Shown in pieces: positions 33,920 to 46,750 of a DNA stretch of 64,000 nucleotides. Location: assembly GCF_003086295.3 (NCBI RefSeq), contig NC_092045.1:88116693-88180692 (forward strand), read 5' to 3'. The notes under the pieces were generated by a model, which saw only the letters and a list, made by a program, of their open reading frames with translations, did no database searches and was not told where the DNA came from. Numbering within the stretch: position 1 is the first letter of the stretch; each line of letters starts with the position of its first letter. The translations under genes were made by a program, and so were the position numbers. The DNA is from Arachis hypogaea. Taxonomy: Eukaryota > Streptophyta > Magnoliopsida > Fabales > Fabaceae.

Positions 33920-34069
33920 AGATTAATCCTTTTTAAAAACTAATTTGAGTGTTGATTATTATTTGTTTTTGAAAGTTATTTATTTTTCATCTAGTGTTAT
34001 GCCGCCTAAAACTAATTACACCAAAATCAAATTCGAATTTCCAATCGTCATAACAATTAAACAATCCTA

Positions 34070-35230
34070 ATGTTATAAGGGCAATTTTGGCCTTTAAAAT
34101 GAACTAAAGGGTACTTTAGTCTTCTCAATGTTAATTAAAAGGGTACTTTATCCTTTAAAATTTTCTAATACAAATTAAACAATATTAATTCTAAAAGGCT
34201 ATTTTCATCTTTTTATAATTAATTCTATAAAGGTATTTTTATCACTTTAAAATAAACCCAAAAGTTATTTTACTCTTTTTATAATCAAAATTTTAATTTC
34301 CAATATAATTAAGGAATCGTAATTCTAAAAGGGTTATTTTAGTCTTTTTAAATTAACAAAAAAAAATAGTTTAGTCATTTTAAAATTGAATTCAAATTTA
34401 TTTATAATAAAAATTAAACAAACTTATTGTTTAAAGGGATATTTTAGTCGTTTGAAATAAAACTCAAATTTTTGTTTTCTAATTCAATTGAACACCTTAA
34501 TACTAAAAGGACATTTAGTCTTTAAAATAAATCATAAATAGGATATTTTAGTTTTTTTAAAATTAACTAAACTTGTATTTCAAATTTTTAAAGTCAAATC
34601 CAATTTTTTTTATGTCTTATACTATTAGACAATCTTAATTCTAAAAAGACATTTTTGTTCCTTAGCTTTTAAAATTAACTAAAAAGTTATTTTATTCTTT
34701 TCAAAGTAAAATTCAAATTTTTAATTTCTAATAATACAAATTAAATAATCTCAATTTTAAAAGGGTATTTTAGTCTTTTGTATTTAGTGCTAAAAGGGAT
34801 TTTTATCTTTTTAACATCAATAAAAAAATCATTTTACTCTTATAAATCAAATTTTAATTTCCAATTCAGTTTCAGAATTTTAATTCCAAAAGGATAGTTT
34901 AGTCATTTTAAAATTAACAAAAGGGTATCTTAGTCTTGTCAAAATTAAATTCAAATGTATTTATAATAAAAATAAACAAAATTAATCCTAAAAGGTAAAA
35001 GGTTATTTTAGTATTTTTCAAGTTAATCCTTTAAGGAATGTTTTAGTCTTTTTAATTGAATGCATAAAGGGATATTTTAGTCTTATCATTTACTAAAAGA
35101 GTATATTATTAGTTATTTTAGAAGTAAATGTATAATATATAATATAATTAAACAATATTAATCTTAAAATTAAAGAAAAATTAACTAGAAGGTTATTTTT
35201 GTATTTCTACAAAATGAATTAAAAAAAAGT
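34070..35230. repeat. Degenerate array of AAAGGGTATTTTAGTCTTTT-like motif
   Basis: About 23 variants of AAAGGGTATTTTAGTC followed by TTTT occur at irregular 25-75 bp spacing, separated by A/T-rich linkers such as AATTAAACAATCTTAATTCT. It looks like an old tandem repeat that has decayed, or tandem copies of a short element. No coding potential. Confidence 0.7.
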
Positions 35231-35790
35231 TTGTGAAAAACTTAAAAAATATTTGTCCTTTTATAAAATTAGCCAAAAAAGATATTCTCTTCATGTCATA
35301 ATTAATGGTAAGAGCCATTTCGTATATATTTCATAATATATACTTTAAAAATAAATAACGATACAGAGAATATAATTCACATGTCAGTCTATTTACTTAT
35401 CTTCATTTTTATCGAATCAGTAATTATTCAATATATATAAATTAGTGATTGTATCGAAGCAAACACTTTTAAATATACATAACTATTTTGTTAACTTTAT
35501 AATAAGCAAACGTGGAAATCTTTTGTTAGAAGTGCCTATATTTTAACTTCTGGAATAGTTTTTATTTAGGAAAAAAATTAATTAGTACTGTTTATGAAAA
35601 AATGAAAATTAATTAAGTTACCTCATCCAAAATATGTTGAAACTGTAAAAGGTCATTTAGAGTTAGGGAATGAATAAGATTGCCTAAGTGAGAGATAGAA
35701 TAACATAATTTGGTTATAAGTAGCATTTAAATAATTTGAATTGGGATAGGAACTCTTTCAAAATAGTTTGGATATTCAAGGCATAAGATT
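35231..35790. other. No gene seen
   Basis: AT-rich; nothing supported. Confidence 0.5.
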
Positions 35791-35810
35791 CCATGGTCTC
35801 CTAATATTTG

Positions 35811-38270
35811 GATTATTAAATAATTTTTATTTAATTTTATTTATAATTTAAATTTTTATATATTATTTAATTATAAAATTCATTTTTTATTTTATAAATT
35901 ATTATTTTATTATTTATTTATCATGTTCATTATTAATAACAAAAATATTAAGGAAATAGATCTTCCATTAATTATGACCTTCATGAATATTTTGATAATA
36001 CAAATTAACGAATTTTTTATTCTTGATCTGTTACATATCTAATCGCCACAAAAACCGTGTTTCTTGGTCAATTGATTGGATGTACAACACAATCGATTGA
36101 ATGTCATTGCCACAATATGAATTTTGTCAAAATTCAATCGATTGGAGGATTGGAATTGTTACACAATCGATTTGAAAGTTATAGTAAACTTAGAGAATGG
36201 GATTAAATCTATGCCTTTCTTTTATTATTGAAATAATCCTTTAAAACAAACTTTCAATTCTGATTCTATTTGAACTCAGCAGCGGAAATTTATAAGACAA
36301 TTTATTTTTGTCTCATGAATATCAGAAAATTGAACAGAGCAGAGAAGAGAGAAGCTGACACCATCATGTATCCTGGTTCAGTTGCCTTGTGCAATGCAAC
36401 CTACATCCAGTCTCCACCACAACAGTGGTGGAATTTCCACTATAGTTAAAGTATTACATACACCAATTCCACATGATTGACATAATCTTTTTACACTCAA
36501 GTTCTAACCTAACTTGACTTGGTTATGCTAATACCTAACTATTTCACTCTTAGTACTAACCCAACTAAGAAAGGGATACCTCACTGGTACAAGATACAAG
36601 ACACTTAATCAACATAAAAAAATCTAAAATAACTCTAGACTTTTCACAAATGTGTATCTCTCTGCCTTTTTCTTCTCTTAGACTCTTTTAATGACTCTCT
36701 CATTCAGTCTTTTACCTCAAAAAATTACAGAAAGATAAACATTGAAAAGTAAATTACAATCTGTAAAACATGAAGGAGATTGACTCTTCAACAGCCTCTT
36801 TGCTATGTAATAAACCAGATTTGCATGTCTCTGATTCAGTTCTTCATTTTTTGCGGAATGCTTCTTTGAAAGAAAGCATTGTCCAATTAGAGGAACTTCT
36901 TCAGGGAACTCTTCTCAAAACACAACTCACCAAACTCTGGTTGTCTCTCCTTAGCTTCTGAATGTACACCAAACTTCTTTTATCTCCTTGCATGTTGTTG
37001 TATTCTTCTTCCTAGGTCAACTTTTTGAGCTTTGTGCTTCACCAACCCATTATCTCCCTTTTTCCCATTAATCATGAGAATAGAAACTTTGCTCTGACCT
37101 TCTCTTGTTGACCGAAAGTCATAGGAAAGCAGAAAACAGATATCCTCAATGATAAATCCAAATCTTGGCCATTGAGAAGCTACTTGGTCCCCAAGATTCA
37201 TTTGTGACCGTAGATTCACAGCAGATTAGAGCAGAAAACAACTTTTTCTTGTATACCATTTTCGAAGTGGCAGAGAGTTGGGAAGAAGAGGAGAAAGCAA
37301 TATGCATGTAATAGGAAATGGGTTACCTTTAACCTTTGCGTAAGCTTGATTTGGTTTGATTTTGCTGATTTGACCTCAAACTTTCTTGTCTAACCTTCTC
37401 TTTCGTTCTTCTTCTGTGAACAACTTAGGGACTAAGCTTTCTCTCTTTCTTTCTCTGAGTTCTGATTGAGACAGTAAAGGTGTACGTTGCTTTGGTTAAA
37501 GCACATGAAAAGAGTTTGAACTGAGAGAGATAACTGGGTTTGGATCGGGTTCTCATTCAAGCAACCCGATTGATGTCCTTGGTCCATTTGACTTCATTTC
37601 TTTGGGTTGTTGTTGTTTTTGTAGCCTATCATTCTTGTTTATATTTTTCATTCAATTTGGGCTGCTGTTTTGTATATTCATTTTGGCCTACAACATTTAA
37701 TCATGAATATTTAATATTAGTTAGATAATTTATCCAAAAATAATGTTTGTCATCATTAATTAATTTAGTTAATTTCTTAACTCAACACGATTGAATTGCA
37801 CTATGGAATGTGAGTTTTTTCTTATTTAATCCATTAGTAGAGTTAATAAGGATATTTTCTTATTCAATCGCCAAGAAAATACCATTGTTGCTTTGCGAAA
37901 TTCAAACGATTGGTAACACTACTGATAGATTGGGTAACCATATTTCCGTGCGAAATTCAATCGATTACGTTGTAATAAGTCTAATCGTTTGAATTACCAA
38001 AAAACACGATTTTTCTCGCGTTTACAGATGTAACGGATCAAAATAAAAAAACATCATTGATTCGCATTGTCAAAATATTTATAAAAATCATGATTCGTTG
38101 TTACTTTTATGTCTAATCGTTAATAAATATAATAGATGAATAATAAAATAATAATTTATAAAATAAAAAATAAATTTTATAATTAAATAATATATAAAAA
38201 ATTAATTTATAATTAAAATTAAATAAAAACTATTTAATAATTATTCAAAAATTTTAAAAAATATATTTTG
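35811..38270. mobile_element. Long-TIR (foldback- or MULE-like) element split by a solo LTR
   Basis: About 35811-36150 and the reverse complement of about 37860-38260 are highly similar: both contain TATATATTATTTAATTATAA, then TTTATTTTATAAATTATTAT, then a GATCTGTTACAT-like string and repeated AATCGATTG boxes. Without the 1.6-kb LTR (36173-37787) the element is about 840 bp and nearly palindromic. Outer ends and target duplication could not be fixed. Confidence 0.6.
36173..37787 (-). mobile_element. Solo LTR on the minus strand (1,615 bp), copia/SIRE-like
   Basis: Read on the minus strand it begins TGTTGAGTTAAG (from 37787) and ends at 36173 in CA. The plus-strand flanks carry CGATT at 36168-36172 and 37788-37792. 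It shares the internal block GGAGACTGGATGTAGGTTGC (minus strand of 36390-36415) with the solo LTR at 27361. No coding region. Confidence 0.75.
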
Positions 38271-39643
38271 TTATAAAATCATTTAATAGGTCAAACATCC
38301 TCGAATTCTTTACCGACATTCAAAACAACATTTGGATAATTTAACTTTTGTATCGGTACCCTTATTATATATATAGAGAGAGAGAGAGTTATAGGCCTGG
38401 TGATGAATTGACTCAAAAATTTTGCCTTTCTTGTCAATTATTTGTTAATACTTAATACTTATAAACAAATTATATTTCTTTAATTAATCATACTAATTAC
38501 AACTAATTGGTAGCTATATCTGTATGTCTCTTTAACGTAGTGGTTACCAACATTTACAGAATTATTCGGACCTTCGGCCTTGCACTTTAATAACTTTTCT
38601 TCCATGTTAGTACTTAATTCCAGTAAGCACACACAAACTGATTCCATCAAAAGCATTAATATTTGTGGGAGTGTTAAGAAAGCGTCAATGTGAATGAGCC
38701 TTGTGACAAGAAGATGGTGTTTGTCATAATAATGATAATATCACTTTTTTATTTGTTTTATTTTATTTTTTTACTTTTAAGATTCACCAAAAATCAAATT
38801 TTAGGTTTTTTAAACATAAACTTTTCTAATGTCATATTCATAATATTTTTTTAAAATTTAAGTTGATAAAAAAATATAAACAATTATATCTTTAATTGTG
38901 CCTAAAATGAGTTACGATCATGTGTTCAAATTGAAAGGTCTAAGAGAAAAGAGAAAAATACATAAGTTAGGAAAATGGAGATATCTTAGATAAGAGAAAA
39001 AATAAAAGTTGAAACTAACTTTCAACCAAGGATGAAGATTGGAATTGGGGATAAAGTGAGGGGAGAGAAAGACCGAGAGTCAGGGAGTTATATTGGAATA
39101 ACTTCTTTTATGATTTTTTTATGAATAAATTTTTGGAAAAGTCTAAGCCAGTATTTTTATTAAATTTTGGTCAAATATAATCAATAAAATAAAAGTGAAT
39201 AATTTTATATTATTGAATGAAATTTTACACCATTAAAAACATTACTAATTAAAAACATTACTAATTACAACTTAATAGCTGTAAAACACAAAATTTACTG
39301 TACTATTACTTCTCTAAATTTTTTTCTCTTTCTATACCATTATACATGTGTACTATAGTTGTGTGAAATAGAGTAGTTCACATATCATTATTATTACAAA
39401 AAAAAAGGTAAAAATATATCATTGATTTTTTAAAGTTATGTTTAGTTAGTGTCTTTAAAATACATACATAAATACACAAATATACATAAATATAAAAATA
39501 GATAAATTTTGTAATGTGTTTAATAATAATGTATAAAATATACATGCATAAATTAAAAGTCAATTTTATTCTCTATATTTTATGCATGAATAATTTCAGG
39601 CAAAAGATAGTGCACTTTAAGTAAAGTAGAGAGTGTCTGTTAA
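38271..39643. other. No gene seen
   Basis: AT-rich intergenic DNA. A short (GA)n run lies at 38374-38388. A 28-base string at 39608-39635 is repeated at 41578-41605. Confidence 0.5.
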
Positions 39644-39900
39644 GGAGCTAATGGTCTAAGCGTACAATTTATACAATGGACTAAATTTTTGGTCTATGAA
39701 TAAAATGAACATCACCTATAGGTTTTGAAGTTCATCAAGGATTGAACTCTTGACCTTTTAAATCTAGAATTCTAATACCATATCATGAACTCACTCATCC
39801 CAAAAGAGTAACCTGACAGGACAATGTAACACTAATGGTCATATCTCTAATATTTCCTAAACCTCAATTGTACACATTGTATGGTTAAGCCATTGGCTCC
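39644..39900. mobile_element. MITE-like element (257 bp)
   Basis: The left end GGAGCTAATGGTCTAAGCGT and the reverse-complemented right end GGAGCCAATGGCTTAACCAT are imperfect TIRs continuing for about 33 bases (…TACAA at both). No clear target duplication was seen; no coding sequence. Confidence 0.55.
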
Positions 39901-40007
39901 CTATACTTTCCCATAAAAAAATTGATACCGACAAAAAAAATTAATTCCCTCGTTTAACACAGTTTGCACCACAAAAGCATTTAGGAAAACTTGATCGAAT
40001 TCTTCCA

Positions 40008-40290
40008 TTACTCTGTTATTGTCGATGCAATGTCTTCAAACATCTTCACTGTTTTGTTTGCTGGCAGTGCTTCCACTATCATTTTGGCTAGCCACGGATT
40101 TTGACGCTCTTGAACCAACTCTCTTCCACCTCTGTCATGAATGACCTTTAAAGCCCGAAAAATCGCTACCATAAAAGAGGAAGAAGCTTGTCTGTTACAG
40201 CTGCTGGTTGTCTAATTCCAAACAAAATCGATTCTGTAGAAGAACCCCGATCTCCATGAAAGTGCCATAATTCTCATATGACGACACAAA
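40008..40290 (-). pseudogene. Degenerate coding-like fragment, unknown family
   Basis: On the minus strand an open stretch encodes SSSFMVAIFRALKVIHDRG, then ELVQERQNPWLAKMIVEALP and a TAA at 40010-40008. An upstream stretch in another frame (GIRQPAAVTDKLLPLLW) follows a splice-acceptor-like TTCTTCTACAG. The amphipathic sequence reads like real protein split by a frameshift. I do not recognise the family. Confidence 0.3.
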
Positions 40291-40310
40291 ATACATGGCT
40301 GTTACAATAA

Positions 40311-43300
40311 GTCTATTACTTTTTATTTCAAATTAGTCTCGACGTGTACGTAATAGAATGAAAAATTAAAATACAATTATATTTAAATAATTATTTGTAT
40401 TACCTTTTTATTAATTTATTAAAAAATAATTAAACTTTAAAGCTAATTAGTATAAAATATTACAGATATAAAACTAAGAAATTTTTATTTGTATAAGAAT
40501 GAGCCTAATAAATAATTATTCTATTTAATATATAATTAACTTTCTTTACCAGTGAGTTATAATTCAAATGACATAGTCTTCTCATACTCACCTAAAAGGG
40601 CACGGGTTTAAATCTTCCTATTTTCGGTAAAAAAAAAATGAGTACTTCTTTCTTTTATTAACTTATATAATATTTATTGAATAGTCGCAGTTACATAAAA
40701 TTTTTTTGTCATAGTATTTGAACAAAAAAAAGTTATTTTAAGAAAAACTAATAATATATTTTTAATAATTTTTTTAATACAAAATAATAAATTTTAAATA
40801 TTCTTTTAAATAATATATATTAACTAAAATAATATAATTATTTTAAATAATATATTTTAAATATAGTAAAGTAATATATTTCAATAAAAAAATTGTTAAT
40901 AAAAAATTATATAAATATTTTTTTATATGAATTTTTATTTCTCACAAAATAAAATTATTATATGTTTGTTTACTTCTTACATTGTATATATGTTTTTTAA
41001 ATTAAATTTATATAATACAAAATCTTTTATTATTCACTTCATATTTAATGTTATAATTTTGTTTCACACAAAATAAAATTATATATATGTGTGTATTAAT
41101 TAAATTTATATAACAGGAAATTTTTTATTATTGTGTTTATATTTAATATTATAATTTTGCTTTACACAAAACAAAATTTATTTAAAATTTAATATTATAT
41201 GCATAATATATATTTAATATTATTTTTTTAAGATTCTAATATATATTTTTTAATTTAGTACATGAATTTTTAACTTACTTTTTATGTATTATTTATTTTA
41301 ATTCTAAAGTCCAGTAATTTTTTTTGTTATACAGAGATGTTGTTTTTAATATTTATATACTATTTGTTTTTGTTTTGGACTTTAGCTCAATATCTGAAAC
41401 TTATAAAAAAATCTAAAATTTATAAAAAAAAATAGTTAACTTGATTAACAGGTTACTTTTTCAAATTCAAACCATTCAAATAAAATATAATAAATGAAGA
41501 GTTCACATTTTGCGAATTAACAAGGTGTGCAGCACTCCATACTTAGCAAGAAGCATTTAAGGATGCGCCTTTCAGACTAGTGCACTCCAAGTAAAGTAGA
41601 GAGTGCAGCACTCTTTAAAAGTTAACCTCTTTAATTAAGAATAGAAAAATCAAATTTTGTGTCCTATGCATTATATCTTCATGTCCAAATTTTAAAAAAA
41701 ATTAAATACATATATTTTGTGTGTATCTATATACCATACTATCTATTTAACTCTGTAATTCGACAATCAAACAATAAACATGTATCACCATATCTAACCA
41801 TTAATATCCATATCTCAACAAACAAATACAACTTTAAAAATTACTTTAGTATAAAGACATTATTAATAAGGATAATTTCTTTCTTTAGTAAAAAAAGAAA
41901 AGAAAAGAAAATGTCAGTAACTTAAATATATATTAATTTAAGCAATGATTAGAAAGAAATTAAAAGAGGAACAAGATGACTAGAGAAGTGTAGTTAGTTA
42001 CACTACCTAACTCTCATAAAATAATAATGTCTCCAATGCAACCGTGAAGCTCGATTGAAATTGCTTCCACAGACTCTACCAGAAAAGTTCAAATTCCCAT
42101 CACATTAAAACATGTCGAAGAACAACCTTGCAAGTGGATGGAAGATAGAGTTAGAGGTGCTGCGCTGATATATAAATCAAATAATCAATCATATATTTGT
42201 AATGATGATGATAGGGTACGGTATAGCAGCCGGTCAATCACAGGCATTAAGTATGGGTCTACCCTCTACCGTACTACATGGACATGGACCAACCAAAGTG
42301 CCCTTATCGACCCTCTTGTTGTTTTTTCTCCCTTTGAATTCTTTTTCTTCTATCTTCAACTTCTTCTTCTTAAATCTTAATCATGCTCCTCTCTATGTCC
42401 CCCACCACTTTGGCTTTGTGTCATTTCAGCCGCCACTGTGTTTCCATGCACACTATAGTCAATTATGATGGGGCATGTTGATGCTATCTACGTCACTTAT
42501 TGGACTATACCCTCCCACGGCTGCAACATAAAATTTGGTATCCGAAACAAATTTCTATTCTTGTTATTTAGTTTTAATTAACAGATTACCAGCATAAAAT
42601 TATCATTGAAAAAAAATTAAAAACTTCTTCACGTAACCACTTACTTTTTCTCAAGTCTTCTTACAGTTAAAAGGTATATAATTGAATGAAAATATATAAA
42701 GCTCTTTCTATACCAACATGTATCAAAGTTAGTTTTGGCTTAATTGGTACTTGTAGATATTGGAACCTCGAAATGCTGTACAGCAACTTAGTAATAATAT
42801 TTGCATACATTTTGGCTGCAATTCAAATGCCAAACTTGACAAAAGAATTGCAATATACTACAGTTGCAATTGCACGTATACACACAATGTTAAGCTTTTA
42901 TGCTTAAGTGAAGTTTCTTTTATACTTTTCGGATAAAATTCTTCTCTTGAAGAAATAGAAACAAGTTCCTTACTTCCTTATTAGCTTCAGCATAAAATTG
43001 CATATTTGCCAGAATAATTAAGCTAATAAGTAATAAGGAAACAATATTACCTTAACCCCCTAAGAAATATATTGAAAATTGATCTATCTATAGCAAGTGG
43101 GTTTCATAAAATTGTATTTTAGACCAAATAAAGCAAATAAATAAATGGATGAAATTGATCTCTACAGGTTGACAACATCCAAATAAAGCAATGTCGTTTC
43201 ACCGTAAACTAAACGCTGCGTATGTCACAATTTTCTTCGCGCAGAGAAAGAAAAAAAAAGAGAGGAAGTAGCCGAGAAAATTCTTTACACATACCAAAAT

Positions 43301-43400
43301 TAAAATTATTAAGATCAACTACTGTATCATTCCTACCTAGTAGTTCCTACTTTCTACACTGAATTTAGGGTTTCTAATTTCATTCTTCAATTCCTTTTTT
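40311..43400. other. No gene seen
   Basis: Very AT-rich. Open frames at 41659-41925, 42138-42380, 42202-42468 and 42686-42907 have no motif, no conserved start context and low-complexity products, so they are not called. Confidence 0.5.
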
Positions 43401-43440
43401 TCCCCTGATCACTAACCTCAGTTGATGAGTACTGTTGTTC

Positions 43441-43758
43441 CTATTTCAATGGTGTTGTGGCCATGTAAATACTGACGAGAGAACGATATCTTCTCCTCTG
43501 CTTCTTTGGCTGATTAGAAACCTCGTCTTCTCCGAAAATCTCTCGAATTTTCTCCCAAGTGACATGGCTTATTATCCTTTGATCAACCTCTTCTTCATCA
43601 TTGACGATTGTTCTTCTTCTCCTCTTGTTGTTGATGATGCTGCTATCTTCATCGCTAAGTTGAATAAGGTGCGCCGCGGCTTCCATGTCAGAGTCAGTGA
43701 CCACCAAGTTCTTCGTCTCCTTATTGTTCTTCTCAAGAGGAGTAGGCGCTTCTTCCAT
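43441..43758 (-). CDS. Small charged, probably nuclear protein (105 aa), hypothetical
   Basis: The chosen ATG is at 43758 (MEEAPTPLEKNNKETK). The upstream in-frame codons have no ATG, and a TATA box and purine/CT-rich leader lie at a normal distance on the minus strand. The product has an acidic middle (DSDMEAAAHLIQLSDEDS), a basic KRRRR patch that could be a nuclear localisation signal, WEKIREIFGEDE, and a C-terminal RRRYRSLVSIYMATTPL. That last block resembles the end of a group of small plant proteins of unknown function that I recall ending in RYRxLxxIYxxTxPL. No membrane segment or signal peptide. Single exon. This is the only host gene in the window that looks intact. Confidence 0.7.
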   Translation of the reverse strand: MEEAPTPLEKNNKETKNLVVTDSDMEAAAHLIQLSDEDSSIINNKRRRRTIVNDEEEVDQRIISHVTWEKIREIFGEDEVSNQPKKQRRRYRSLVSIYMATTPLK

Positions 43759-43940
43759 TAGAAAATTCAGAACCCTCTCGATCTCAATCTTTGTTTGCAA
43801 CGAGTGTTGGTTAGTATGTTATGTGTTTGGAGTAGAGCGCGTTTTCACGGTGCGTTTTGCGTGTGAGAGAGAGAGAATGAAAGTGCCAGGTTGGTTCTAT
43901 GAAGAATTGAACATGTCCTCTCATCTCCAAAATGTTCCTT

Positions 43941-43950
43941 CTATTTATAG
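43941..43950 (-). promoter_or_regulatory. TATA box of the 43441-43758 gene
   Basis: On the minus strand CTATAAATAG lies about 180 bp before the ATG, followed by a leader rich in CTCTCTCT and CACACGC. Confidence 0.6.
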
Positions 43951-43959
43951 CGTTTCTTT

Positions 43960-46560
43960 TTTGTTTTTCTTTTCTTTTATAAACTATTGTTTCCTGTTGT
44001 ATTAATTGGAAAATCTCATCGTTGACTTAAGTATCCGTTTAGCCATCAATTTAATTTAATGGGTCATCACACCGCATTTATCTGTATTATTATTATATGC
44101 TCTTTTTTTTTATAATATACATGTAGTTTATCTCTAATGAGAACAATAAAAATAGCATATACTTCTATTTATTTATATTATACTTTTTTAATAAATATCA
44201 AAATTAGTTCTCAAAAAATTTTAAATCAACTACTTTGATTTACAATAAATTTTTATTCTTCAAAAATCATCGAAAACTAATTTCATAGAATAGATTAGTC
44301 ATTTTGTCATTTTGAACTAGAATAATTTATCTTAAAAAAATTTTTAAGACATAATTTTTATATAATATAATTTATTAAAAATTTATTTGTCCAACACGCA
44401 TACTAAAAATTTGATTAAAACGGAAGACTAACTTTTTGTCTTACAAAAATAATTTTTGAAAGCTTTTAAAAAATAAAAATTTGTTAGAACTAAATGGCTA
44501 ATAAAAAATTTTTTAAAAATTAATTTTAAGTGTTTATTCTATTTTTATTTAGAAAATATTTTTTAAAAAATAAAAGGAAACTTAACACGACAGTGGAGGC
44601 AAATATATTATAAATTTATGTAATGAATGTGTTCTATTTGTTGTCAACTCCAAAAGTAAAATTAACATAATTCTTATATTTCATAAAAATTATAAAGGTA
44701 AAATTATTTGAGTCTTATGTTAATATTTGTTTTAAAGGTGCAAGATAAAAATTTAATTTTTGATACACTATGATATAAATTTAATTACTAACATCAAATC
44801 AATAAAAATAATTATTTTTTTATATTAATAACATGAATGTTTATTCAAAAGACGAATGTAATTTCACAACTGTTACACTGTTAATATATCAAAATTAAAC
44901 TATTTAAAAATAATATAAAAATATTTTATTAAAAATTGTTGAAAATCTTTTTTATATTTTTAATATATTAATTAAATACATAAAAATAAAATTTTAAAAA
45001 TTTTTTTATTATACTTTTAGCATGTGCTCTTGCAATAAAAAATAGCTAAATACAAAATAACTCCTTCTTTTCTGGCTAAATTATATAATTTCCCAAAAAA
45101 AAAAGTAGTGACGTGAAATCTGTGACACACATACATACAAGAGTATATAATTAACTTATTTGGATTTCATATTTCGTCAAATTTTTATTATGTATGTTCT
45201 TATTCGTCTGGTTTGACCAAGGGAGTCCGGTCCACCTTTGATACATTCAAGGTTTGTTAGAAGAAGTCGTGCAGTAAATAAGCTTGGGTGAATTGGAGTA
45301 GGATAGGGAGTGTGGTTGCGCATTTTTCTTTAAGTGCATGCTAAGAATTTAAATTTTGGGTACAAAAAACTTCACTACATATATTTTTATATAAATATAT
45401 AAATTTTAATTAAAAAATAATTTAGATACATAATTAAAGAGATAAAACACTCAAATAAACTAAAATCATCTCAATATTATATAAATTATTGAAAATAAAA
45501 AATTTTACATAAATGTCTCTATATATGTACTGTATAAATAAAATGAGTCAAATTTAAATTATAAATTATAATAATAAATTAGATTAAGGTGATTTGATTT
45601 ACTATGATGTAAGATGATTTTAAAAAGAGTAAATTGATTAAATAAAAAATACACACGATTTGAATTTGTCCACAGTAAATTATAAGAGGTCTACGATTTA
45701 GTACATGATTTTGGCTCAAAATAATTCGAATTAGATAAATTTAAATTGCATCCTAGTAAATCCACTGTATCAATTTATATAAATATACTTCAATTTAACT
45801 AACAAATTTTGTAGTATTCTGTTTTCATCCTAAACGCGCTTTCACTTAAAACAAAAAGTTGTAACTTTTATGTTCACTAACGTGCTTTACATTTGATTTT
45901 TTTAATTTTGATTGATTCCAATAATTCTCTCCATAAAAATATTCAGATTTGTTTCAAACTCACTTCAAATATTTTAAATTTTTTTATAATTGTTAGTACT
46001 CTTTTTAATATTTTAATTTTAAATTTTTTATTAAATTTATTATTATAATTTTGTTATAATATGAATTTTTGACCTTTTTAGACAAAATAAATAAAAAATT
46101 AATCATACATAACAATAATAAAAATAAGATTATTAAGAGTACATGAAAAACTACTAAAATTTGTTATTTTATATGTTATTTTTAACTTAATAAATAAATA
46201 TTAATTTTTATTATAAAAAATACTTAAAAATTATCAATTTTTATATGTTATTTTTAAGTTAATAAATAAATATTAATTTTTATTATAATAGTAAAAGATT
46301 ATAACATACAAAAATAAAATACTAAAAAAATATTATATAATATAAAAAATATTATATAATTTTTCTACTTTCTTTGTTTAATTTATCCTTCTTCATTTTA
46401 TCACTTATGTTAACAGTCCTTTGATTTAATTAAAGGCATTTTTATTGTTTTCTTTCAATTTTGATGCAAATCTTTTCATTTACCATGCATTTAGTTTTTG
46501 AAAACTTTAATTTCTAAATTTTATTTATCAATTTACGAATTTTCTTTATCTTTATTTTTC
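43960..46560. other. No gene seen
   Basis: Extremely AT-rich intergenic DNA with many A- and T-runs; no open frame or repeat family recognised. Confidence 0.5.
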
Positions 46561-46564
46561 AATA

Positions 46565-46708
46565 TTTGTCTAATCGAGGACACTTTGATGCACTTCTAGA
46601 AAATTAGTACTCGCACAGAGGAGTAGGTTTTGCTCCCAGACCACTAGATATCGAACCACCATCGATTTGCCAAAAAATGACAAAACAAATTGGCACGCCT
46701 GGTGGAAC
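46565..46708 (+). promoter_or_regulatory. 5' LTR remnant and primer binding site of element C
   Basis: GATGCAC, AAAATTAGTACTCGCACA and GAGGAGT at 46588-46625 match the LTR-like segment at 1509-1550. TGGCACGCCTGGTGGAAC at 46691-46708 sits where a primer binding site is expected; the matching tRNA was not identified. Confidence 0.45.
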
Positions 46709-46750
46709 AGTTTTAAATCGAAGTGTGTCAAATCCAGTATTACTTAGTGT

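Noticed and set aside
34070..35230. Telomere-like repeats (AAAGGGT)
   Set aside because: Only part of the unit resembles the plant telomere repeat TTTAGGG; units are longer, irregular and AT-rich.
42138..42907. Open frames with hydrophobic ends
   Set aside because: Low complexity, no family match and no gene-like context.
43435..43761. Plus-strand 108-codon ORF
   Set aside because: Overlaps the minus-strand gene, which has the TATA box and the recognisable C-terminal motif.
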